Assembly: GCF_003073045.1 (NCBI RefSeq)
Contig: NC_037594.1
Coordinates: forward strand, 19,164,927 to 19,228,926
Length of the DNA: 64,000 nucleotides
From: Pomacea canaliculata
Taxonomy: Eukaryota; Mollusca; Gastropoda; Architaenioglossa; Ampullariidae
Reading direction: 5' to 3'
Position 1 is the stretch's first letter. Every line of letters starts with the position of its first letter. Below are positions 50,919-61,217 of this stretch, in pieces. The notes under the pieces were generated by a model, which saw only the letters and a list, made by a program, of their open reading frames with translations, did not search any database and was not told where the DNA came from. Both the position numbers and the translations under genes were made by a program.

Positions 50919-53900
50919 TCACTTTCTGAGACCTTGAATCGTGACGACGACAGTCCGAGAACCTGCGCACAAGACAACAATCACTGATAGACACCTCCGT
51001 AAAACTGCAGGCGTACGGCTTTCTCAAAATCATTCGTCTACTACTTACAGAGGCCATCATACACCCTCGGAGGGACTCTTGCCAAGGCAGTTTGCACTAC
51101 GTTCTTACACTGAGCTTTTTCCACAGCTCAAAGTGTGCTTTACACTCCTGACTCCTGGTGAACGCTTTAATGCATGCGCGCACGCACACACAGTGGCACC
51201 TATGCATGGACTCACACCACACATATTCTACAAACACTCACTCTACACACATACCAACATGCTGTCTTACAGAGAGAGAGAGAGAGCAGTGAAGAAAACT
51301 ACTGACAACATTAGCACGCAAAACCACAAGCTTCCAGAGGAAATGATAACTCTAATAAGCAGCCATGTCACTATACTAATGGCCGAGGAAAAAAAATTGT
51401 GTGAAGACGAAAAAGAAAAAGCATTTCTTCGATCGTTATGTAACACCTGGTCGGACACGCGCCCATTCAAAGACTAACGGGAATGCTGCGAAGGCGTAGA
51501 CTTGAGTTAGTGAGGCGAACTTTTGTTCCTTCTGAAAGGCTCAGACTAAATACCATTCTCCAAATTACCTGCACCATCGCCGGCGACAACACTGATCATA
51601 CCTCCATGATTTCGGTGTTCACAACAGCCACACGCCTTGCCACGTGCCCAGGTTGAACTTCCCGTCCGTTATAGGTATAGTGACACTGCTACCGATCAGA
51701 GCCGCTTTGATGTGAGCCGGCTGCAACGCCAGAAAATAGAGATGTAGAGACAGCTTTCTTTAATCTGAATTTATGTGAAACATCACAGTAAATCAAGCCT
51801 GAGTGCAGCGAACTCGCCCCTTCATCTTAATCCGAATACTTACTACTTCTTATCCAGACACAGCTGGGTCTCACCAGTTCTTCAGACACCATAATTCCCC
51901 TCATAAAGCCATCAAATTGGCATCAGCTTTCAGAGCTATTCAAAAACCCTCGTGAGCTTCGCGTGAAGGTACATGAAAGAATAAGATATTACTTTTTGAT
52001 TCTGTGCAGAAGAAGAGTAAGTAGTTCTCAGAAAAGCAAAGTAGTTAAAACGACCAATCAAGTCAATTAAATGATAATTTTCTCTGTTTCTTTCATTTCT
52101 TTTAAGGCGAGTTTATAGACTTCTGCACTGGCATTCCACTACTTTAGTATCTCACAAACCCATCTTCCTTAACTAAAAGTTTTTAATAAAAGGTACTCGT
52201 AAACAATTCACATACCATATCATCTGGACCTTCGCAACTGTGACGGTAGTTTTGTCCCTGAAAATAGTTGCAAAATTTCCTTAGCTCAGAAGACTAGAAA
52301 CCAGAAAGATAGACAGAAGGACAGAAACAGCGAAGGAATATGTTTTAAAGCCTCTTACAACACAAATAAATCTCCTGTAGTTGTAGTCTACCTTTCTTTC
52401 GAAGTTATCTGTCAGCGTAATTAATAAAAAAATATCCAAATATAACATCTAAAAAAAAGTTGTCCAACAAAAAAAATTAATTTACATCCTAATTTTAGTT
52501 CCAGTGCTCTATATATTTACCCAATAATGATGCCGTTTCGCAGCGGTAAAACCCTGCCCTAAATTATTTTTTTTTCTTCCCGAACTTCTCGCGACGAAGA
52601 AGTATGTCTGTAGATCAAAAGGCCGTTGGACGGCAGCCTTTCTGTCACGTCCTCAAGATCCAAAATTAGCAAAACCTGAACTCAGCAACTAGGCTTGCCA
52701 TCGAGTGACGTCACAATGGCTCGCAAGCAGGAAGCCGCCGGCATTATGGATAAGCGCTGGTATATTCACGCTTTAATGTGGTTTGCAATTTCTTCAACTA
52801 CTCCATCACTGCCATTATCAATACTTAGGGTGGATCTTTTGACTGCCAATTCTCAAAGGTTATTTACATCAACCCTATCACCTTACAGTCAAATGAAAAA
52901 CTTTTTTCTTCTGGGGTAATTCCGGTACATCTTTCAGACTGCGTAAAAATTGAAACGTGTGAAACTAGGTACAAACTCAAAACCTCTTTTCTGAAATCTG
53001 AAATGTTATCATCTTTGACTTCTCTCCATCAAGTCACAAACTTGCTACTTGAAGCAGGACTAGACAACTCCTATTTTCAGATTCTGGTTACTAATATCAA
53101 TAGCAGCAAAAGGTGGGGGTGGTGATAAAGTACTAGAGACGTCTGCTAACCTCTGTATACCAAACAGATTAAAACATGAGGTCGATAGCTGTAAATAGTG
53201 AGATGATAGCAGCTAATAAAAATGGCTGTAATTGTTGTGATGCGGTCGGAAAAGTCGTGCAAAAGCGCGAGAAAACGGCTCATAATCATTATTTCTGTTT
53301 ACTTAAGCAACATACACTGATATTTTACTCATGTTATCAACACTGGTATGTATAATGCTAACGTTCATTTACATTAAAAAAAGATTTCGTCGAATCAAGC
53401 AGTCTTCTTACCTCCACCGCCATTTATAAGACCGGCCGAGCAAAAACATGAGCTACAGCTTGGAAACGTACTTGTGTCTGGTGCTACTAACAGGACAGAT
53501 TTATGTGTTTCGAACGTGATGGCTTCCAAAGGATAGACTCTGTAATTCAATGATTTTAAAAAAAGTGACATACTAGAATTTCCTCACGTTTAAAAATATG
53601 TCAGGAGGTGAGACAATTTAAAAAAATTCTGTGCCCTGTGTATATATGTCTCACTGTCCACCTCTCTCTCCTACACATACAAGCAAGTGAACCGAATGAC
53701 CTAGATGATTCCAGAAGCTTACATACATAAAGCCCGAACCGTGAGATGTAGTTTGTTAATGCTGTAACAAGTTAAAGTTTTCTGTCTTCTACAGCTGTGA
53801 TGGTAACTAAGCAAAGCAGACAAAACCTCTGGAAAGAGTGTCGTACCTTTTGCCTTATAACAAACGATATATTTATTTAATTTTGAGGTTTTTACCCTGT

Positions 53901-56900
53901 CTAGGAATTGCAAAGAAAATACTTGTAAACTCTGAGATATCAATGTTTTCAAAATCCTAAACTTTTCCTTTAACGTAGTAAAGAGGAAAGAGTGGGACGA
54001 TTTTTATTTATTGGCGTAGGGAAAGTATGGTGGCAGACAAAAATAAAAAGAACAAAATTAAATAGGCTTTGGAAAAACACAGACTCCTACATGAAACAAG
54101 AGACACGACACTTTGTTCTGAGAATGATCTAAAATAAAAAGAGATACGCTTGGTGAGTTTTTGTGCTACACGGGTAGCGGATCGACCAGTGTACTGCGGC
54201 GCTCTATCCACTCTAAAGTGAGCTAAAAACCACCATCACCACATAAACCACCACTATTTCCGTCTACCATACCTCTGGAACGATCTTGTTCAGCATCATT
54301 TCCGTGTCAACTCTGTAAATCACAAAAAAATGAAGGAAAGAAATAAAAGTATCAAAACAATCGCTCGTCTTAACTGTCTATATAGATGTCAGGGAAGAAC
54401 GTTAGAGCTGTAGGCTTAATTAGCTATTAAGGAATATTGTCTTAACTACAAAAAGTAACTTTAAACACATTTAATAATCAGACTATCTGCCCGTGACACT
54501 GCCTTCAAGCTCCCGTTACCAGCAAGTGACTACCAATTGACCAGCTGTACGTTTTTTTATTCCAAGCACTATCGTTGTTACTTCCTGTTTCTGCACAGTC
54601 ACATAAGAAAACAAAATGCCACCCCAGCTAGCTTACTCTATCAAATATTCACTGTCTAAACACTGAGCATCCAATGAAATGTGGTGGAAGCATATACTTC
54701 ACCAGTATGTTGATTCATTGCATCTCTTTTTATAATGTGTGGAATGAAAGAAGCTTAATAAATGCAAACTGAAAACTCACCGGACATCTGGATCCCAGTT
54801 CTGTAGTAGATAAAAAAAAAAAAAATTAAAGGAAATTTAATTTCAGTACAGTACACACACACATGGTTTGATAATACAATTTTTTTCCCCACATCATAAC
54901 AAAAATCTGGAACAAGAGCTGCAGTTTCCTTTATTTAACTATTTTTAGAACTTTAGAAACCTGTCAAAACTTTTCAAAATGATGACATTTTTCTGTATAG
55001 AAAAGCCTATAAAGTAGAAAAGTGTCTTCAACAAAAATTCAACTAAAATTTGAGAATTTGGGTGATTCATGATAGTGAATAATCACAAAAGGATTTAGAA
55101 TGCAAACGGTAGTTGTTGCTTTCTTTATCATTGTTATCTGTCATCCTGACTGTTACCACCAGTGACTTTGAAATATATAGCTCTGATAACTATGATAACT
55201 GTTCACACCTTTTCTCAATAACTTTATGAAAGAATTAAAAAAGAAATAGCTTTTCCTACCTCATTAAGAGCTAAGCTGGCTGAGGTATGCTTAACTGAAA
55301 ATCATAAGCCAGTCTGTTAGTAAAATGGCTGTCATCCTGTTGGCTTTATATGTGACATGCAAATAGTATTATTATAAAATCATTCAGGTTTTTTAACTAT
55401 CTGTACACTATACATGGAAGGATGAAGAATTTCTACTAAATAAATGTAGTGCGGATTTCTGACCACATTTTGTGCACAACCTTGATGTCTAATTGCTGCA
55501 TGTGATTATGTTGAAAGTAAATTAATTATTTGATTTCAGCAAAATAAAAATTTTATCTATTTTTCAATTCTTTAAGCTTTTGGACCTCACCTTGGTTATA
55601 TAAGAAGTACGATATATAATAATATTAGAGGAATACATGTATTGATAGAACGCATTGCTCTACCAAAAACCTGTCTGTATTCCACAAAATAAGGACTTCT
55701 GAGTAAATCGAATAAGAAATGACATGATATAGATAAAGTAACATACAGCTGAGCTACTAAGTTTCTATGCTAAAAATGACAAGACATAAGCACCACATGG
55801 TCAAGTAACAATACACCAACTATAATGATTCCATCAACTGAGCTGCAGCTGTGTGCTATGATGTAAGCAAGGCAGGCCATGTCTTAGGTAAATTACTGAT
55901 GCGCAGTCACTTGCCAGGTGTGTGCCCTTCACTGGCACAAGACCAATATAGGTGTGGCCTTATAGTGTTATGGTAATACGCTAACTTGTAATCACAGCAT
56001 TGATGACTTTTAATGTTTTTCTAATGATTGGGTAAAGCTCAGTGCAAGCATCACCAGGAACAAAAATAGGTCCAAACCATGTTTGTACTCAGACATATCT
56101 AATATACAGTGGCCACTCTCCCATTGGCGCAAGGCCTTTGCAACATAAAAATATTCATACACAATCCTGGTCTGTGATGTTGACCTCTGTCTGGGCAGGG
56201 TGGTGATATTTGTAGGGGGAAGCCTTAAGAACAGAAGATGGGTTCTGACCCTGATTCGAGGAAATAGTATTATGCACCAAAATTTTACCCAATCATTAGA
56301 AAAAAATATTTGCACGCCACCCCTGAACTGACCTCTGGGATAAATAAAGTGTTTCTTATAACACTTATATCTTGTAAGTCCATTAAGGTTCTTGCTTCAC
56401 ATGAATGCATACACACACACAAACTTCTCTCTGAATCTGACATTTGTGACATATGACAAGGCTGTTGAAGAATCAAGTACCTAGGTTTTCTAAAAATATC
56501 CCTTCCTCCCATACTGCTAAAATCAAAGCTAAGTGGGGTAACTTTCCAATTAACCCAGTCGGGACCAACACTAATGTGCTGTCACTAGCTGGGTCATATC
56601 ACGTGTAGTGTACACATTCACAGTCAACGTCAGTGTGTAGTGCATGGTTAGGTTTACATTTACCAAATCTGTTTCTATACAAAACTAGTGCTAATGTTCC
56701 ACACCTGGCCAAGGATAAGTGTTACCCCTACACATGCACCAGACCAACAGCAACACTTTTAGCTGATTAAAGTTTTTACTTACTATGTATATGAGCAAGA
56801 CCCACACTGATCTGTTCGATGTCTGGCACCTTTTTAACAATTTCTTCAGTCACAAGGTGACAGCCTCTTTTCTTTGACGACAAAGTTACTTCCTTTTGAT

Positions 56901-56928
56901 ACCAGGCTGTTTGACCTGCTGTAGCCAT
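50919..56928 (-). CDS. YjbQ/UPF0047 family protein (seven exons, 147 aa)
   Basis: Small soluble protein of the YjbQ (UPF0047) family, whose bacterial members show weak thiamine-phosphate synthase activity; animal role unknown. Minus-strand exons: 56928-56784, 55294-55260, 54800-54781, 54312-54273, 52257-52216, 51720-51602, 50962-50919 (TGA). It reads [94 protein letters not shown] and [11 protein letters not shown]: every family block in order. The family-conserved His of HTSAS and HxR are kept. Exon 3 is only 20 nt. One surplus base (TT at 51623-51624) breaks the frame after GVWL; removing it restores CEHRNHGG and the phase to the last exon. Start ATG at 56928 sits one base after an acceptor-like CAG, so an upstream non-coding exon is likely. 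Confidence 0.92.
51290..51476 (+). CDS. Uncertain open frame opposite YjbQ intron 6
   Basis: The end of a 178-codon frame starting at 50941 reads like protein after a (GA)n tract ([18 protein letters not shown], then [14 protein letters not shown]) and stops at 51474. The upstream half is low-quality sequence overlapping the last YjbQ exon in antisense. No family recognised; probably chance or a piece of an unknown repeat. Confidence 0.15.
56334..56362 (+). repeat. Probable LINE/SINE 3' tail
   Basis: CCTCTGGGATAAATAAAG matches the tail at 27289. It lies between YjbQ exons 1 and 2, on the opposite strand. The body upstream is not recognised. Confidence 0.4.
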
Positions 56929-57116
56929 GCTGCAATTGCCAACAGAGTCACCTGCTTATTCTTACTGCCCTGTATAGTTACACGGTCAAGTGCAAAATAA
57001 ACTGTGCTCGTTTATTCATGAGTGTACATTATCATGCCATTCTACATTGATCTAATAAAAAAGGAGACATAGTAAATAAAATTTTCATGAGATATATAGT
57101 AGTTTACCTGAGACTT

Positions 57117-57171
57117 TGGTGAATCAGCACCCTCTCCAACCTTCAAGCAGTAGACCCTACAAAAATCCTCA
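57117..57171 (-). CDS. Candidate exon upstream of YjbQ
   Basis: On the minus strand TTTTTGTAG precedes and GTAAAC follows a segment with one open frame reading VYCLKVGEGADSPKSQ. It can be joined in phase to the candidate exon at 58485-58584, but from there the phase does not enter the YjbQ frame. Either a UTR exon pair or a separate small gene. Confidence 0.25.
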
Positions 57172-58408
57172 TGTACTCTATTGTGCTCCTTGCACTTGTC
57201 ACAACATTTTCTTCTATAGCTACTTTGATAAATACAGAATATAACTGCCAAGATTATATAAAGAGTTGCAAGAGCAATCTATGCATGCTATCTCAACTGC
57301 CTGAAAAAAAGCATAAGGCACGCTCTCTTTTCTCTATTTCTCAACCTTCTCCTACTAAACAATAAATTTTTTCCAGCTATCTCAATCTGTGCTAAGCTTC
57401 AAGATCAAGCAAAAACATGTTTAAAGAATTGGTCTAAAATGTCCATTACAGTTGCTACTTTTTTAAAACACTGCAAACATATCTTGAATTTATCTAATAA
57501 TGATGTTATTATGGCTAAAAATGGATATGCCAATTACAGGACATATTGCTTATAGCAAATTTTTTCTCCTGCAAAAGGTCTTTTTAAAATCTTTAAATTA
57601 TCATCCTCAAATTCAGTTTATCAAATTGGTTTATGATGATTATTATTATTATCAGCAGCAGTAGTAATAGAATTAGTAATAGTAATTACATTTAAAGTGC
57701 AACATTGCTTTCAGTATATAATGAGTTATTGTTGTAACATCAGTCACCATTAGTTTGCTCTTGTTTTAAACAATCAAGATTATTTATTACACAGGATTAA
57801 AGCACATATTTCTCTAAAGCATGCCAAGAGCCAGGCTTGTGTGAGGAAAACGGAGCAATTTTCTCCAAGGAAAACTGTGAGTTTTTAAATATTTGTTACA
57901 TTTCATTTTAAATAATTTATATTCAGAGAACAAAACTTATCTAAAGGTCTTACAAGCTCCGATATTATTAAAAAGACACAGCATTTCCTCCTTCTTACAG
58001 CTAGTGTATCAACTCGAATCTTTCTACCTGTACCAAGAAAATGGAATCAGTCTGCTTTTTTTGTGCTCTCTATCGCATTGAGCATGTTTTCAGGACAGAT
58101 CTTTCATCCTGATTCAATTGTATGATCGTGATCATTACATCCCTACACCAAACTTTGATTCAACTTTAGTCTGTTTACAATCGACGCATCGGACATTTAT
58201 CCGGGATAAGCATTAGTACTCCAAGTCTCCAATACCGCAAGCTGTCAATCATTATCAAACACTAACCTGTCCCTTCCTGACTCGCAAGACTGTTCTTTTG
58301 CGTCTCCTTGTTGGGAATAAGATAGCAGTAAGCAAAGAATATATTCTAAAAGTACTAACACTGCGTGCCTCTGCACAGACGACATATACAAGTTCGACAA
58401 ACCTGAAT

Positions 58409-58466
58409 AGATCTGGACTACTAGAGTGATCGTTCCTAGATCTGGACTATCAGAGTGATCGTTCCT
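58409..58466. repeat. 29-bp tandem duplication
   Basis: AGATCTGGACTA-CTAGAGTGATCG-TTCCT occurs twice in direct succession with two changes, just downstream of the candidate exon on the minus strand. Confidence 0.85.
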
Positions 58467-58484
58467 CCCTACCTGGCTGTCCCA

Positions 58485-58584
58485 TACTCCAAGTTCCCTG
58501 ATGGCGCGCCGGGCGGTCTGGCAGGTTGTTTACGCTGTTGCCTGGTTGTCGGACGCGACACTTCTATTTTATGAGACATTCCCG
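58485..58584 (-). CDS. Candidate first coding exon of an unrecognised gene
   Basis: Minus strand: ATG at 58582 begins MSHKIEVSRPTTRQQRKQPA, a basic, Pro-rich frame through GNLEYGTA, ending AG|GTAGGG (phase 2). Composition is GC-richer than the surroundings, as in real first exons. No family recognised. It could belong to a gene ending in YjbQ intron space or supply 5' UTR for YjbQ. Confidence 0.35.
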
Positions 58585-58693
58585 TGGAAATTTCTTCACG
58601 CGAAAGAATTATAGGATTAGGTAAGAGCAACGTTATTATCGCCTTGCGCAAACAATAAGCTAATGAATAAGTACAAAACAAAAACTTTTCCAC

Positions 58694-61217
58694 ATAGATC
58701 TGATTTTGATAAGTTTTTAGTGTTTTTAATTACATAAGCACATACAAGTATCGTGTCACTCAATTCAACTGACACTTTTTGTAGTAAATATTTAACTATG
58801 GTTTTTGTTTGTTTATTTGTTTGTTTGTTTTTTTGAAAGTGGGGATTTATTGGTCTTTTTTTGTAAACTGTTTATGGAATCTCTCTCTCTCTCCATATAC
58901 AATGGTTCTTTTGCTTTTATAAAAGAATGGATCTGGTGCAAACTGTTGCATTCTGGTGCAAATGATGTCACGTTTTGTCACTGTTACCATGTCAGAGCCT
59001 TTTTTTATTATTTCTTTCATCATCGATTACATGGTGTAACATTTCTCGATTAAATTGGTGTAACATGTCTGTGTAATGCGCAGAGGGTGGGGTGGTTTTG
59101 TTAAGGTCAGATAGCTGTCGTTTCCTTATTTAGTCTTGGAAAAGAAAAAAAAACGGATTATCTTTTGAAACTCGTTATCCCTTTTTCGCGCTAATAGGAT
59201 TAGAGACGAATTTATTTATCGAGGGTGTAGATTAGTATATATAGTAACTCTATAAGCAAGAGTTAGAACCACGCAATACCATATCAGCAATAAACAATCA
59301 GCAAAACTATTATACATTCATACCCGCCACACCAGACGGACCCTCATACAATCATAATACTTGCATTTCATTACAATTCATTCACACACAGCGTTTCAGA
59401 AGTCTCGGCCGAAATAACGAAGGACAGCCTCATTCTTTTGATCCTGTATGCAGGCACTCAGAATCAGCAGATTGAACCCATCTCCTGATAGGATATGCCT
59501 ATAATACTGTAGATTTTTAGAAACTTGCTTGTTACAAAGAGTCTGAAAATCATTCTGTGGCGTCCAATAACTTTTTTGCACGTGTGTACAACTCGATTCA
59601 AACTATTAATCCTGCTCTAATAAAATTGTTGTAATAGTAAAGGAACGAAAAAGACAGCATACTTTCTATATAGGATGTATCAATCTCCAAATTGTTAGTA
59701 AATAATACACTGCGAGTAAACGACAAGAAAATGTTGACTAAACATAGTGAATACATCTGATAGAAGCACACAGCAAGAGGAGGGTACACTATCTGGCTAG
59801 ATATACACGTGTCGTTGCATACTTCCCCAGATGACCCAGATGTTGATGACCTGACCTTTTAAAGAAGTGAGGTACAAAAGGCAGCAAAACACGTATTTGT
59901 TTCTTAACAGTTTCTTATGTCGGGTGGAAAACGGTTACTTCAAACCTCATCGGCAATTAATATCACATCAGAATATAGCTCCCAATGCAATTAGGACGAT
60001 TGCGCATTCTCTGTGAATAGCTAAGCGTGTGACTTGGATGAAGCCATAAGAGGCGGGGTATGGAAGGGTTTCGTGATTTTCGATAAGCAGCCAGGTGACT
60101 CTTACATCTGCTGTCGCTCATTTCAATCCACGCAATAAATTTCGTGTACGATTTGACTTGGGAGTCATAAAGCCCATTTCCTAGCAAACTGGGACCTGCA
60201 CCCCGTTCAGCTAGTCTCAATGCCTCTAATCAGCAGGCAGGAATCGATCCTGGAAACATTTCCTTTATGATTTCCCCACTTCGATGAGGTGTTGCTAAAC
60301 AACGCTGAACAGTGCGATTCCAAGGGAACTATCTCTCCGGGTAGATGAAGCCGATGTGACGTCATGACTAATGGCACGGGGTAGCTGGCTGGGCTGCTGA
60401 GGCAGATGTGGGGCTCTGGAACTAGGAAAGGCGCATATCAAGCTTCGTCTGTGTCGGTGAGATGGTTCAGTCTTTAAAATTAACGACTAGCTTTTAAGGT
60501 GACAGTGTCGGGGACGATGCTGAAAATTGTCTGTTGGATGTATTCTAAATGTTGTGTGTCAGAATTAGCAGAAACGATTTATACTTCGCTATTAATTTCA
60601 TGTTTAAGCATGCTTAAAAGACTTGCTTAGAGAAATAGTTCGACAGCAAAGATTGTTCACAAAAAGGTTATTTTCTTTGGTAATTTACCAATTGATGTAT
60701 CTTTGTAGCTGTTTATAACCATTATTTTTTAGAATATGATTTTTATGAGCTATTCACGACTAGCCGTGTTATGAACATTAACACACATCGTTAAAAAAAA
60801 ATTATAGGGGTGTGTGTGTGTGTGTGTGCTTTGTTGTTGTTTTTTCCGCCCATGTATTTAGTTTTGGTATTTCTGTAGCGCAGTCTTTCAATCGATTGTA
60901 AATTCAGTTAATATTACACCCGCAAAAATATTTATACGTTGGCGTTCACTCTCTTTTTTTTCTGCATGTGACACCTTTCTAAAGGGCCAACTGCTTTTTC
61001 ATGATGTAGCCTTAGTCGCTAGGTTCGGAGTAAAACACCAATCCTTCCCCCTTCCTGTTACCCGGTGGGTGGTGAGTTGGTGGTTTGGTGGGTTGGTGAG
61101 TTGGTGGGTTGCGAATAAGCCACCGCCTTTTCGTTCCTTGTCACTGCAGTATGTGATTGTCCAGGTTCACTCTTGATTCATCAAAGGTGACTGCATCGGT
61201 GACAAGAACTGTTTACC
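58694..61217. other. Intergenic upstream of the calpain gene
   Basis: AT-rich, no supported gene. A palindromic CRE, TGACGTCA, lies at 60357-60364. GGTTGGTGGGTTGG-like repeats fill 61065-61112. The reverse complement near 60240 reads GGATCGATTCC, one change from a Pol III B box, but no A box or tRNA fold accompanies it. Confidence 0.5.
60357..60364. promoter_or_regulatory. Consensus CRE (TGACGTCA)
   Basis: Perfect palindromic CREB/ATF site about 860 bases upstream of the calpain start codon. Its use is unknown; an 8-bp site can occur by chance. Confidence 0.3.

Noticed and set aside
50941-51477. 178-codon plus-strand frame
   Set aside because: Antisense to the last YjbQ exon at one end and crossed by a GA repeat; only its final third looks protein-like and nothing supports transcription.
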